From: Opitutaceae bacterium UBA2377
Lineage (GTDB): Bacteria; Verrucomicrobiota; Verrucomicrobiia; Opitutales; Opitutaceae
Length of the DNA stretch: 64,000 nt
Direction of reading: 5' to 3'
Assembly: GCA_002344205.1 (NCBI GenBank)
Contig: DDSZ01000003.1
Span: forward strand, 28,619 to 92,618
A model generated the notes under the pieces. The model worked only from the letters and a program-made list of their open reading frames with translations, did no database searches and had not been told where the DNA came from. Each line of letters begins with the position of its first letter. The stretch's first letter is position 1. Both the position numbers and the translations under genes were made by a program. This document shows positions 1 to 8,504 of the stretch, one piece after another.

Positions 1-134
1 ACGCCTACACTATGTGGGCCCGACCAGTTTTCAACTGCGCGAACGGATTTACCGATCAGCAATACCAAAAAAATCCACCTTGGAGATCCGGAAATTGGAT
101 TTGCAGAAACTTTTCGGCCGTTTTTGATAAAGGC

Positions 135-668
135 ATGTTTTGGAGGATATTGTCAGCCATTTTGGCAATCATCAGCGCCTCCCCTCACTACACCTTGGCA
201 AAATCCGCTGCGAGCCGAGTGGTCACCGTCGAGGTCGCACCGAGGGAGGCACACAAGAAAGGACCTTTTATCGCAAGTTGTGACTTCGAAGTTGCTAAGA
301 TCGATGTATTGCAGGACGGGGACGGCAACACCGCCTTGCGATTGCATGCAAAAAAGGAGCACCCATCTAGCCGTCGCCAGCTCTTGGTAATCATCGGCCC
401 GGAAGCAGTTAAAGCTATTGATCCGGATGCAACCCAAGCTGCAAACAAACTGACCCATAGGCGATTGCGTGTGAGTGGCAAATTTGTGCCAATTTCGACA
501 GCCGTTTGGTTCGCGCCGCGCGATGGGGTAGATTTTTACACAGCTCGGCTTGACGTAACCGATATCGGGCAACTTACCATTCTAGAGCAGACCACCTCGA
601 AGGAAAAGCAGTCGCATATTCGCGTCGAAAAAGACGGCAGTGCGGTTTTAGAGGGAAAATCGAAATAG
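135..668 (+). CDS. Secreted protein of unknown function
   Basis: I do not recognise this 177-residue protein. The chosen ATG is followed at once by a hydrophobic stretch (residues 3-16, WRILSAILAIISAS) and then a polar Ala/Ser/Lys segment, which reads as an N-terminal signal peptide. An upstream in-frame ATG at 12 would add a tail with no signal-like character, so I prefer 135. The mature part is rich in beta-prone stretches, contains one cysteine near residue 48, and ends in a charged Lys/Glu-rich tail. Its base composition is visibly less GC-rich than the genes to its right, which hints at recent acquisition or low expression. No partner gene is visible on the left because the window starts here. 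Confidence 0.6.
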   Translation: MFWRILSAILAIISASPHYTLAKSAASRVVTVEVAPREAHKKGPFIASCDFEVAKIDVLQDGDGNTALRLHAKKEHPSSRRQLLVIIGPEAVKAIDPDATQAANKLTHRRLRVSGKFVPISTAVWFAPRDGVDFYTARLDVTDIGQLTILEQTTSKEKQSHIRVEKDGSAVLEGKSK

Positions 669-714
669 CAGTTCCTCACTCGGAGACTTGGTCATCCCGG
701 TTATTCCTGAACAC

Positions 715-800
715 TCACAACCGGTGCAAGTGGAAGCCGCCGTCCACGTCGAAGCAGGCGCCGGTCGAAATCGGGAACCGGTCCTCGGCGCTGAGCGGAT
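715..800 (-). pseudogene. 3'-end fragment of an SDR dehydrogenase gene
   Basis: Read on the minus strand, this stretch encodes about 25 C-terminal residues ending in GGFHLHRL and a stop codon. That is nearly the same as the C-terminus of the intact SDR at 1610-2392. Over 76 bases (715-790 against 1610-1685) I count eight differences. Nothing upstream of the fragment continues the dehydrogenase frame; the higBA pair occupies that position. It is therefore a broken copy of the SDR tail, left by a partial duplication or by insertion of the toxin-antitoxin module into a duplicated gene end. Confidence 0.75.
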
Positions 801-895
801 GAACTCGAGCCGTTAGACCTTGGGTTTGTGGGTGCAGTAACCCACCTAAGCCGGCATGCCATCCAGTTCACAACCGGTGTCGCGGGCAAAATGCG

Positions 896-1210
896 TCAGG
901 CCGCGGTTTGCTGTCCGCTTTCGGCCAATGATATTGCCGGTCGGATTTTGGCGGTGAGTCGCTTGCGATCCTTGGCCAAGGCGCGGAAATCACACTCCAC
1001 CTGAAGGCCATGCCAGAACTCGGGCGATTGCCCGAAGAAAGCGCCGAAACGGATGGACATGGCCGGCGTAACCGCACGCTTGCCGAGAACGATCTCATTG
1101 ATGGCCCGGGGAGGCACGCCAACGGCCCGGGCCATGGCGTTCTGCGAAATGCCCATGGGCTCCAAGTATTCCTCCAACAGGATTTCTCCGGGTGTGATCG
1201 GTGGGCTCAT
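896..1210 (-). CDS. higA: HigA-family antitoxin (XRE helix-turn-helix)
   Basis: This 104-residue protein is the antitoxin of a type II HigBA module. It opens with the typical HigA leader [18 protein letters not shown], followed by a helix-turn-helix region at roughly residues 21-60 ([20 protein letters not shown], then GKRAVTP). The length matches the family. It lies 31 bp downstream of higB on the same strand, in the toxin-first order characteristic of hig operons. HigA normally binds HigB and represses the operon; a perfect 12-bp palindrome just upstream (1222-1233) is a candidate binding site. The assignment to the family is strong; activity is inferred. Confidence 0.9.
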   Translation of the reverse strand: MSPPITPGEILLEEYLEPMGISQNAMARAVGVPPRAINEIVLGKRAVTPAMSIRFGAFFGQSPEFWHGLQVECDFRALAKDRKRLTAKIRPAISLAESGQQTAA

Positions 1211-1221
1211 GATCCGTAACG

Positions 1222-1233
1222 TATAACGTTATA
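1222..1233. promoter_or_regulatory. Perfect palindrome between higB and higA
   Basis: TATAACGTTATA is a perfect 12-bp inverted repeat in the 31-bp gap between the higB stop and the higA start. HigA proteins bind palindromes, so this may be an operator controlling higA separately from higB, although operators usually lie upstream of the toxin gene. AT-rich sequence around it could also contain a promoter. Confidence 0.4.
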
Positions 1234-1241
1234 AGGGTGTT

Positions 1242-1520
1242 TCAATGATAATCCACTATCGCCACCCCGGCCGGCCCTGCCTCGGTCCAGCGGAAGATAA
1301 TCCGCCATTGCCCGTTGATCCGGATGGAATGAAAGCCCGCGAGCTTGCCCGCCAAGGCTTCCAGGCGATTGCCGGGCGGGACCGACATGTCACCTAGACG
1401 ACCCGCCCGGTTGAGCTGGATTAGCTTGCGGAGAGCCGGTCGGGCTATCGTTTGAAACCGTCGGCTCTTTTCACGATGGAAAAGCTCCTCGGTATCGGCA
1501 TCGCTGAATGACTGGATCAT
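1242..1520 (-). CDS. higB: HigB-family toxin (RelE/ParE superfamily)
   Basis: This 92-residue protein is a HigB-type mRNA interferase, a ribosome-dependent endoribonuclease by family knowledge. Visible family features are the [18 protein letters not shown] segment, the [13 protein letters not shown] core (residues about 46-58) and the C-terminal beta strands with [11 protein letters not shown] and VAIVDYH. Length is typical. It precedes the antitoxin gene, as in other hig loci. The module sits between an intact SDR gene and a copied piece of that gene's 3' end, so it may have arrived by recombination. Whether the toxin is active cannot be read from sequence. Confidence 0.9.
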   Translation of the reverse strand: MIQSFSDADTEELFHREKSRRFQTIARPALRKLIQLNRAGRLGDMSVPPGNRLEALAGKLAGFHSIRINGQWRIIFRWTEAGPAGVAIVDYH

Positions 1521-1609
1521 CCGAGTTGTGGCCGAAGGTAAGGGATGGAGCGGGCGTAGGTGTTAGGTTTAGCTGCAGTGGCCCGGTTCAGCCTGCATCC
1601 CCTGCGGCA

Positions 1610-2392
1610 TTACAACCGGTGCAGGTGGAAGCCGCCGTCCACGTCGAAGCACGCGCCGGTTGAGAAAGGGAAACGGTCCTCGGCGATGGCGCGGACGGCC
1701 CGGCCGATGTCCTCGGGCTTGCCCCAGCGGCGGATGGGCGTGATGCCGCGCTCGTCGGTGATGATGAGCTTGTCGTATTTTTCCTTCACGCCGCCGGTCA
1801 TGTCGGTCGCGATCACGCCGGGGCGGATCTCATAGACGTTGATGCCGTCGTTCGCCAGCCGGTCGGCGAAGAGCTTGGTCATCATCGCCAGCCCCGCCTT
1901 CACCATGCAGTAGTCGCCGCGGTTGATCGAGGCCGTGTAAACCGAGATGGAGGTGATGTTGACGATGCGGCCGCGAAAACCCTCGGCATCGGGCGACTGT
2001 TTCAGCATCTGCTTCGCCACGAGCTGGGTGAGAAAAAACGGACCCTTCAGGTTGATGGCATGGAGCCGGTCGAAACTTTCCTCGCCCGCGTCGAGCAGGT
2101 CAGCGCGCACCTTCGGCGCCACGCCGGCATTGTTCACGAGCAGGTCGATCCGGCCGAACTGCGCCACCGTCTCGGCCACGAGGCGCTCACGGTCGGCCGC
2201 CACCGCCACGTCGCCCTGCACGATGAAGCCGTCGCCGCCCGCGGCCTTGACGAGCGCGAGCGCCTCGGCGGCGGCCTCGGCGTTGCCGGCGTAATTGATG
2301 GCCACGCGGGAGCCCGCGCGGGCGAGTTCAAGCGCGATGCCGCGGCCGATGCCGCGCGATGCGCCGGTGATGAGGGCGGTCTTGGTTGCCAT
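1610..2392 (-). CDS. SDR-family NAD(P)-dependent oxidoreductase
   Basis: A 260-residue classical short-chain dehydrogenase/reductase of the FabG type. The cofactor motif TGASRGIG is at residues 9-16, NNAG at 87-90, the conserved Asn at 114, and the catalytic Tyr161 and Lys165 (YCMVK) follow a Ser at 148 or 150. It is probably annotated in relatives as 3-ketoacyl-ACP reductase, but the substrate cannot be set from sequence and a sugar or polyol is equally possible. The C-terminus GGFHLHRL is duplicated as a fragment at 715-800. No operon partner is apparent: the next gene on the right runs in the opposite direction. Confidence 0.9.
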   Translation of the reverse strand: MATKTALITGASRGIGRGIALELARAGSRVAINYAGNAEAAAEALALVKAAGGDGFIVQGDVAVAADRERLVAETVAQFGRIDLLVNNAGVAPKVRADLLDAGEESFDRLHAINLKGPFFLTQLVAKQMLKQSPDAEGFRGRIVNITSISVYTASINRGDYCMVKAGLAMMTKLFADRLANDGINVYEIRPGVIATDMTGGVKEKYDKLIITDERGITPIRRWGKPEDIGRAVRAIAEDRFPFSTGACFDVDGGFHLHRL

Positions 2393-2526
2393 GGGTTATT
2401 GAGCCAAGCCATCCGCCGTCGCCGGGCAATGTCGGAATTGTCGGGCGGCGCGGTTTCAACCCTGCGCACAAAAACCCGTGAACCGGCTGCGTGGTCGGCG
2501 GTCTATGCGGGAACCTCTGCCACATC

Positions 2527-3012
2527 ATGAAAAACGCTGTTATCTTCCTCCTGCTCGGTGCCATCCTGGGCGCTCTCTCTTACCGGGTTTACCTCAACCG
2601 GGAGTCCCGCAACTCGTCCCTGTCCGTGCAGACCGCCTCGGTGGTTGAACGCACCAAGGAAGCCGCGGCGGAAACAAAACAGGCCATCACTTCCCAACTT
2701 GCGGACTGGAACCTGACGTCGGCGGACATCAGGGCCGAGTTCGCCAAGGCCGGCAAGGTCGTGCGCACCAAGACCCAGACCGCCCATGAGACCATGTCCG
2801 ATGCCCGCATCGTTGCCGTCCTCAAGGGCAAATACGCCTTGGACAGCGATCTCTCGGCTCTCGCCATCAACATCGATTGCACGGCGGGCCGGGTCACCTT
2901 GCAGGGCCACGCCACGTCCGCCGAGCTCATCGGCAAAGCCATCCGGCTCGCCCTTGAAACCGACGGCGTCACCCAGGTCGAGTCGCTGCTCGCGGTCGAG
3001 TCCGCCAATTAA
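2527..3012 (+). CDS. BON-domain protein, membrane-anchored or secreted
   Basis: A 161-residue protein starting with a short basic/hydrophobic N-terminus (MKNAVIFLLLGAILGALSYRVYL), which is either a signal peptide or a membrane anchor. Residues about 90-158 look like a BON domain: a short helix with KGKYALDSDLSALAINIDC, a beta segment with GRVTLQGHATSAELIGKAI, and a final helix plus TQVESLLAVE. BON domains are thought to contact membranes or outer-membrane partners in the periplasm. The ATG at 2527 is preferred to an earlier in-frame start at 2491 because it places the hydrophobic segment at the extreme N-terminus. Its TAA stop overlaps the stop of the convergent AraC gene. Confidence 0.8.
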   Translation: MKNAVIFLLLGAILGALSYRVYLNRESRNSSLSVQTASVVERTKEAAAETKQAITSQLADWNLTSADIRAEFAKAGKVVRTKTQTAHETMSDARIVAVLKGKYALDSDLSALAINIDCTAGRVTLQGHATSAELIGKAIRLALETDGVTQVESLLAVESAN

Positions 3013-3911
3013 CCCGGCCGCCGGTAGCGCAACAGGTCGCGCGGCGCCACGCCGTGCACGGCTTTGAAGCAGCGGGAGAAATGATACGGATCGGCGAAGC
3101 CGATCCGCTGCGCCGCCTCCTTCACCAGACCGCCGTTCTCCACCAGATGCTCCGCCGCGAGGGTCATCTTGCGCCGCAGCAGGTGCTGGTAGGGACTGCA
3201 ATCATGGTAACGCCGGAACAGCCGGCAAACGCTGGAAACCTCCAGCCCGGCCGCCGCCGCGATTTCCTCCAGGGTCACCAGTTTCTCCGCCCGCTCCTCA
3301 ATCAGCGCCTTGCAGCGCAAAAAACGTTCGCGGGCCGGATCCTCGCCTCGTGCGCCCGCCCGTATGTGCTCCTCGATCTTCAGGAGCAACAGCTCCAAGC
3401 GCACGGCGCAGAGCTCAAGTGCCAATCGCCCGGGCCGCTGGCCTTCGTGAATCAACTCCTCAAACAACCCGCGCAGCTCGGCATGCGCCGTCAGCAGCTG
3501 CAGGGTGCCGGGTGCCACGCCGGCCCGCGCGAGCCGCTTCGCCGCCGCGCCCCCGGTCAGACATACGAAATATTTCACCAACGGCCGCGCCGGATCGGTC
3601 TGGATTTCACAGCGGGTCGCGCGGCCGTAGGCGAAGACCGCACCCGACCCCAAGGGATGCCGCCGCCCGTCGAGTTCCACCCACCCGGCTCCCTCGGCAA
3701 CGTATTCCAAGCCGTCGTAAGCATAGGTCGCACGGATGATGCGGTAATCAGGGTTGCACAGTTCGCGCCCACCCAAGGCCGGGCCCACCCGTGCCCCGCG
3801 CGTCGGGGCCAGATTGAGGAAAAAATACCGCGCGCCCGTCACCTGTTGGGAGAGCAGCTCGGGCCGTTGTTTCCTGCCGACTTTATCCATGCCTTTTCGC
3901 AAACTATCCAT
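3009..3911 (-). CDS. AraC-family transcriptional regulator
   Basis: A 300-residue regulator. The N-terminal half (about 30-150) is a cupin-like ligand-sensing part with YVAEGAGWVELDG and LGSGAVFAYG. The C-terminal part (about 205-297) is the AraC double helix-turn-helix, including LEEIAAAAGLEVSSVCRLFR and the second-motif signature RIGFADPYHFSRCFKAVHG, followed by P(x)DLLRYR. Such proteins usually control sugar-use genes. It is divergent from the fucose-isomerase-like gene at 4005 with 93 bp between starts, so it most likely regulates that gene and perhaps the carbohydrate block beyond it. The inducer is unknown. Confidence 0.9.
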   Translation of the reverse strand: MDSLRKGMDKVGRKQRPELLSQQVTGARYFFLNLAPTRGARVGPALGGRELCNPDYRIIRATYAYDGLEYVAEGAGWVELDGRRHPLGSGAVFAYGRATRCEIQTDPARPLVKYFVCLTGGAAAKRLARAGVAPGTLQLLTAHAELRGLFEELIHEGQRPGRLALELCAVRLELLLLKIEEHIRAGARGEDPARERFLRCKALIEERAEKLVTLEEIAAAAGLEVSSVCRLFRRYHDCSPYQHLLRRKMTLAAEHLVENGGLVKEAAQRIGFADPYHFSRCFKAVHGVAPRDLLRYRRPG

Positions 3912-4004
3912 TCCGGCCCGGCCCTTGCCAGTGCATAATCACCTCCCCGTCCCCGTGCGCTTCCCTTCCGGCAACGCCGATTTTATCTAGCAACCTTCCC
4001 CGTC

Positions 4005-5633
4005 ATGAAAAAATCCCCCAAGAAAACCATCCTGCTCATCGCCAACGGCGACCTGCGCCAGTCCGCCAACGAGAAGACCTGGCCCGGCCAGGAGGCGATG
4101 GAGCGCCAGCTCACCGCCGCGGTCGCCAAACTCGGCTACAAGCTCGTCCGCGCCCATCCCTACAAGCCGGAGCTCAAGCACGGCTTCATCGGCTCGCAGA
4201 AGGAGGGCATGCAGGTCTTCGCCACGATCGACCCCAAGACGCCCATCATCGTCGCCGAGGCCGTCTGGCAATACTCGCACCACATCCTCCACGGGCTCAT
4301 CTCCCACCAGGCCCCCATCCTCACCGTGGCCAACTGGTCCGGCACTGCGCCCGGGCTCGTCGGCATGCTCAACCTCAACGGCTCCCTCACCAAGGCCGGG
4401 GTCAAGTATTCCACGCTCTGGAGCGCGGACTTCACCGACGATTTCTTCCTCAAGAACCTCGCCGCGTGGCTCAAGACCGGCGTCGTCAAGCACCGCACCG
4501 CCCACGTGAAACCGCTGGCCCGCGCCACCGTGCCGCCGAAGGCCCGCGCGCTGGCCAAGCGGCTCGCCGACGACCTCCGCCGCCGCAAGTCCATCATGGG
4601 CGTCTTCGACGAGGGCTGCATGGGCATGTATAACGCCATCATCCCCGACGAGCTGCTCTTCAAGACCGGCGTTTACAAGGAACGCCTCTCGCAGTCCGCC
4701 CTCTACTACGGCGCCACCCAGGTCACCGACGCCGAGGCCCGCGCCGTCTATGACTGGCTCAAGGCCAAGGGCATGAAGTTCCACCTCGGCCAAAACCCCG
4801 ACGAACACCTCACCGAGGAGCAGGTGCTCTGGCAGTGCAAGACCTACGTCGCCGCGCTGCGCATCGCCGACGAGTTCGGCTGCGAGACCATCGGCATCCA
4901 ATACCAGCAGGGCCTCAAGGACCTCCTGCCCGCCTCCGACCTCGTCGAGGGCATCCTCAACAACTCCGACCGTCCGCCCGTGGCCAACGCCAAGGGCGAG
5001 ATCATCCGCGACGGCAAACCGCTCACCCACTTCAACGAGGTGGACGAGTGTGCCGGCCTCGACGGCCTCTTCACCAACCGCGTGCACACCGCCCTCGGCC
5101 AGCCGGTCGAAAACACCCTGCACGACCTGCGCTGGGGCGATTTCGACCGGAGCGGCACGACCGACGAATACGTGTGGGTCTTCCTCATCTCGGGCAGCGC
5201 CCCGCCGGCCCACCACATCGACGGCTACAAGGGCACCGACTCGATGCGCCAGCCCTACATGTATTTCCGCCTCGGCGGCGGCACTGTCCGCGGTATCGCC
5301 AAGCCCGGCGAGATCGTGTGGAGCCGCGTCTTCCTCGAAGGCGGCAAGCTCAAGATGGATCTCGGCCGCGCCAAGGTCATCACCCTCCCGCAGGCCGAGA
5401 CCCAGCGCCGCTGGGAGGAGACCACCGAGCAGTGGCCGATCATGCATGCGGTCACCTACGGCGTCTCGCGCGACCAGATGATGGCCCGCCATAAGGCCAA
5501 CCACATCCAGGTCGCCTATGCGAACTCCGCCAAGGAGGCCGACCTCGCCATGTATACGAAGGCCGCCCTCGCCGCCGAACTCGGTCTCGAGGTCTCCGTC
5601 TGCGGCACCAAGGCCGACGGCTCGAAGTTCTGA
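4005..5633 (+). CDS. L-fucose/L-arabinose isomerase fold protein
   Basis: A 542-residue protein with the overall length and architecture of the L-fucose/L-arabinose isomerase superfamily, enzymes that convert aldoses to ketoses with a divalent metal. It starts with a strand followed by NGDLRQSAN; the middle has [21 protein letters not shown] and a substrate-site-like segment [14 protein letters not shown] near residues 344-357, with [12 protein letters not shown] further on, suitable for metal binding by acidic and histidine residues. I cannot confirm the exact catalytic residues, and members of this family in Verrucomicrobia often act on unknown sugars, so I do not assign fucI. It has its own terminator at 5656-5684 and a divergent AraC regulator upstream. 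Confidence 0.7.
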   Translation: MKKSPKKTILLIANGDLRQSANEKTWPGQEAMERQLTAAVAKLGYKLVRAHPYKPELKHGFIGSQKEGMQVFATIDPKTPIIVAEAVWQYSHHILHGLISHQAPILTVANWSGTAPGLVGMLNLNGSLTKAGVKYSTLWSADFTDDFFLKNLAAWLKTGVVKHRTAHVKPLARATVPPKARALAKRLADDLRRRKSIMGVFDEGCMGMYNAIIPDELLFKTGVYKERLSQSALYYGATQVTDAEARAVYDWLKAKGMKFHLGQNPDEHLTEEQVLWQCKTYVAALRIADEFGCETIGIQYQQGLKDLLPASDLVEGILNNSDRPPVANAKGEIIRDGKPLTHFNEVDECAGLDGLFTNRVHTALGQPVENTLHDLRWGDFDRSGTTDEYVWVFLISGSAPPAHHIDGYKGTDSMRQPYMYFRLGGGTVRGIAKPGEIVWSRVFLEGGKLKMDLGRAKVITLPQAETQRRWEETTEQWPIMHAVTYGVSRDQMMARHKANHIQVAYANSAKEADLAMYTKAALAAELGLEVSVCGTKADGSKF

Positions 5634-5655
5634 GCCGGCAGCCGGCATTTTTTCC

Positions 5656-5684
5656 AGAGCGGGGCGTCACTGCCCCGCTCTTTT
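5656..5684 (+). terminator. Rho-independent terminator after the isomerase-like gene
   Basis: A perfect 10-bp stem (AGAGCGGGGC pairing with GCCCCGCTCT) with a six-base loop is followed by a T run. It lies 23 bp beyond the stop of the isomerase-like gene and ahead of the DUF2264 gene, so it separates the two transcription units. Confidence 0.85.
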
Positions 5685-5706
5685 GCTTTCCCTTTTTCCC
5701 GCCGCC

Positions 5707-6885
5707 ATGAAACTGCCGGCGTTTTCCATGTCTACCGGTTCCGGCATCCGCCCCTTCTGGCACCACCTGTTGGTTCGCCTCGTCACGCCGCCCTTGGCCG
5801 CGCTGGCGCAAGGACGATTGCGTGCCACTCTGCCCTTGGCGGACCTGCCCGGGGCCGGCGTGCCGGACAGCTTCACGCCCGGCTTGGAAACTCTCGGCCG
5901 CACGCTGGCGGGGCTCGCCCCGTGGCTGGAGCTGGAAGACACGCCGGCCGACGAGCGCGAAACCCAGGCCCGGCTGCGCGAACTCGCCCTCGCCGCCATC
6001 CGTAACGGACTCGATCCGGCCTCGCCCGACCGGCTGAACTTCACGATCGGCACCCAGCCGCTCGTGGACGCCGCCTTTCTCGCTCAAGCCCTCCTTCGTG
6101 CGCCGCAAGCCCTGTGGACCGCGCTCGACCCCATCACCCAGGACCGCCTCGTCGCCGCACTCCGTTCCACCCGTGTCATCAAACCCTGGCCCAACAACTG
6201 GCTGCTGTTTTCCGCCATGGTCGAGGCCGCGCTGCTGCGCTTCACCGGCGAAGCCGACCTCGCTCCCGTCGCCCACGCCGTGGACCAACACGAGCAATGG
6301 TATAAGGGTGACGGCGCCTACGGCGACGGCGCGGACTTTCATTGGGATTACTACAACAGCTACGTCATCCAACCCATGTTGCTCGATGTGCTGGCCGTCG
6401 CCGATGCCCACACCGATCGCTGGCGGGCGCTCCTGCCCGAAGTGCGCCGCCGGGCCGAACGCTACGCCTTGGTGCAGGAACGCCTGATCGCACCGGACGG
6501 CTCGTTTCCGGCCCTCGGCCGGTCGCTCACCTATCGCTGCGGCGCATTCCAGCACCTCGCCCAACTTGCCCTCCAGCACGCCTTGCCTGAGGCACTGCCT
6601 CCCGCCCAGGTGCGCGGCGCGCTCACCGCCGTTATCCGCCGCACCCTTGCCGCGCCGGGCACTTTCGACGACGCCGGCTGGCTGCGCCCGGGCCTCGGTG
6701 GCCATCAACCCGGACTGGCGGAATCTTACATCAGCACCGGCAGCCTTTATCTGTGCACCACGGCCTTCCTCCCGCTCGGTCTGCCCGCCGGGGATGCATT
6801 CTGGCAGGATCCTGAAGTGGATTGGACCGGCCGGCGGCTCTGGTCCGGCGAAGATCTTCCGGCCGATCAGGCGCTGAAGGATTAG
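5707..6885 (+). CDS. DUF2264 domain protein
   Basis: A 392-residue protein that matches the DUF2264 family, alpha-helical barrel-like proteins found in bacterial carbohydrate-use loci; the biochemical role is not settled. Family-like segments are FTIGTQPLVDAAFLAQAL (about 117-134), RVIKPWPNNWLLFSAMVEAAL, the Gly/Asp-rich YKGDGAYGDGADFHWDYYNSYVIQPML, and near the C-terminus GLGGHQPGLAESYISTGSLY. The acidic and tyrosine cluster in GDGADFHWDYYNSY is a plausible active or binding site. No clear signal peptide; an alternative start exists seven codons downstream at 5728. It is followed 26 bp later by the GH32 gene, suggesting cotranscription and a shared role in handling an oligosaccharide. Confidence 0.8.
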   Translation: MKLPAFSMSTGSGIRPFWHHLLVRLVTPPLAALAQGRLRATLPLADLPGAGVPDSFTPGLETLGRTLAGLAPWLELEDTPADERETQARLRELALAAIRNGLDPASPDRLNFTIGTQPLVDAAFLAQALLRAPQALWTALDPITQDRLVAALRSTRVIKPWPNNWLLFSAMVEAALLRFTGEADLAPVAHAVDQHEQWYKGDGAYGDGADFHWDYYNSYVIQPMLLDVLAVADAHTDRWRALLPEVRRRAERYALVQERLIAPDGSFPALGRSLTYRCGAFQHLAQLALQHALPEALPPAQVRGALTAVIRRTLAAPGTFDDAGWLRPGLGGHQPGLAESYISTGSLYLCTTAFLPLGLPAGDAFWQDPEVDWTGRRLWSGEDLPADQALKD

Positions 6886-6911
6886 CGCAACCCTGCGCCA
6901 TCATCGTTTTC

Positions 6912-8258
6912 ATGGCTCACCGCTATCCCGTCATCACCGACCCCGCACGCCCGCAATGGCACTTCGGCCCGCCGGCGTATTGGATGAACGACCCCAACGG
7001 CGCCTGCTGGCACGACGGCTGGTGCCACCTGTTTTACCAGCACAACCCGCACGGCGACGAATGGGGCGACATCCACTGGGGGCACGCCCGCAGTCGCGAC
7101 CTCGTGCAATGGGAGCATCTTCCGCTGGCCCTGCATCCGCAGCCCGGCGCCGGGGAAAAGCACTGCTACTCCGGCTGCCTCGCCTTCACGGATGCCGGCG
7201 CGCCGCGCATTCTCTACACGAGCGTCAAAGCCGATCCCGCCGCCCCTGCCAACCAGGTGCCGGCCACGCCCGCCGATCCCGGCTGGCGGACGTGGACCCA
7301 GCACGTCGCGACGCCCGTTCTCGATCTGTCCACGCACGGCGGCCCGGCCTTCGACCGCGACTGGCGCGACCCCTTCGTCTTTCGCGAGGCCGGGCGCACC
7401 TTCCTGATCCTGGGCGCGACGCTCGGCGACGAAACCGTCATCCCGCTCTACGAGAATCCCGCGGGCGACCTGCAGCAGTGGCATTACCGCGGCATCATCC
7501 ATCGCGCGCCGCGCAGTCAGACCGTCTTTCTGGAATGTCCCAACCTCGTCCGTCTGGGCGACAAATGGCTGCTGCTCACTTCCCCTTGCCGCGAGGTCGA
7601 GTGGCACAGCGGCACGCTCGATCTGGAAACCTGTCGCTTTCACCCCGAGCGCACGGGCGTGGTGGACGCCAGCGACCACTATTACGCCACTCATCCGGCC
7701 GCAGATCCGACCGGCCGCACCGTGCTTTTCGGTTGGGCGCAAAAATTCCCGAAGCACCGCGGCTGGAACGGCTGCCTCGGCGTGCCCCGTCGCGTCTGGC
7801 TCGATGAAGATGGCTGGTTTTGCAGCGAGCCCGTGGCCGAACTCGCCGCCCTGCGCACCGGCGAAACCGCTTGGGCGGCGCAAACCTTGTCATCAACCCC
7901 GCTGTCGCTGCCCCTGCCCGCCGGTGCGCGACACGAGGGAGAGATCACGCTTGCGCGCCCGGCGGCGGCCACAATCACGTTCGCCATCGCCGGCATCACG
8001 GTCGCCATCGGCCCGGCCGGCGTGCAATTCGACCAACGCCCGCCGGTCCCGCTGCCGGCCGGCGAAACCGGCCTGCAACTCCGCTGGTTGCTCGACGGCT
8101 CGCTGCTCGAGGTGTTCGTCAGCGCCCGCGCGGCCTACACGCGTGTCGTCGCTTTTCCGGTTGCCGCCACCGCCACCCTGACCGCGACCAACGGCCCGGT
8201 GCAGCTGGTTGCCGGCACAAGCTGGACGCTGCGCGCCGCGCCGTCCACTGTCGCCTGA
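6912..8258 (+). CDS. Glycoside hydrolase family 32 beta-fructosidase
   Basis: A 448-residue GH32 enzyme, expected to cleave terminal fructose from sucrose, inulin- or levan-type substrates. The three family motifs are all present: WMNDPNG with nucleophile Asp27, WRDP with Asp153 stabilising the transition state, and FLECPN with acid/base Glu208. A C-terminal beta-sandwich follows (about residues 310-445). There is no signal peptide at the chosen ATG, so it should act in the cytoplasm on imported oligosaccharide. An upstream in-frame start at 6822 would overlap the end of the DUF2264 gene and adds sequence unlike the family. The DUF1653 gene begins 2 bp after its stop. Confidence 0.93.
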   Translation: MAHRYPVITDPARPQWHFGPPAYWMNDPNGACWHDGWCHLFYQHNPHGDEWGDIHWGHARSRDLVQWEHLPLALHPQPGAGEKHCYSGCLAFTDAGAPRILYTSVKADPAAPANQVPATPADPGWRTWTQHVATPVLDLSTHGGPAFDRDWRDPFVFREAGRTFLILGATLGDETVIPLYENPAGDLQQWHYRGIIHRAPRSQTVFLECPNLVRLGDKWLLLTSPCREVEWHSGTLDLETCRFHPERTGVVDASDHYYATHPAADPTGRTVLFGWAQKFPKHRGWNGCLGVPRRVWLDEDGWFCSEPVAELAALRTGETAWAAQTLSSTPLSLPLPAGARHEGEITLARPAAATITFAIAGITVAIGPAGVQFDQRPPVPLPAGETGLQLRWLLDGSLLEVFVSARAAYTRVVAFPVAATATLTATNGPVQLVAGTSWTLRAAPSTVA

Positions 8259-8260
8259 TC

Positions 8261-8497
8261 ATGTCCGACTTGCCCCCGCTTCCCTCCGCGCCGCGCCCCG
8301 GGCTCTACCGGCATTACAAAGGCCGCGATTACCGCGTGCTCGGGCTCGCCCGGCACTCCGAGTCGCTTGAGCCGGTCGTCGTCTATCAGGCTCTCTACGG
8401 CGAACACGGCCTCTGGGTCCGGCCGCACGCCATGTTTCTGGAAACCGTGAGCCACGCCGACTGCACCGTCCCGCGGTTCGCCCGCATCGGAGACTGA
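8261..8497 (+). CDS. DUF1653 domain protein
   Basis: A 78-residue protein of the DUF1653 family. It shows the family core GLYRHYKGRDYRVLGLARHS, then EPVVVYQALYGEHGLWVRP and a short C-terminal PRFARI segment, forming a small beta-rich fold. Function is unknown. It begins 2 bp after the GH32 stop and ends 7 bp before the glycerate kinase start, so it is part of the same transcript. The ATG chosen is the only start that excludes shadow sequence from the GH32 gene. Confidence 0.85.
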   Translation: MSDLPPLPSAPRPGLYRHYKGRDYRVLGLARHSESLEPVVVYQALYGEHGLWVRPHAMFLETVSHADCTVPRFARIGD

Positions 8498-8504
8498 ACC
8501 GCCC

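Noticed and set aside
828-845. Hairpin GTGGGT/ACCCAC as terminator of higA
   Set aside because: Only six base pairs and no T run on either strand.
4100-5600. Long antisense open frames opposite GC-rich genes (for example over the isomerase-like gene)
   Set aside because: They are by-products of GC-rich codon usage, low in complexity and without known domains.
4005-5633. Naming the gene fucI or araA
   Set aside because: The fold and length fit the superfamily, but I could not line up all catalytic residues with either enzyme.
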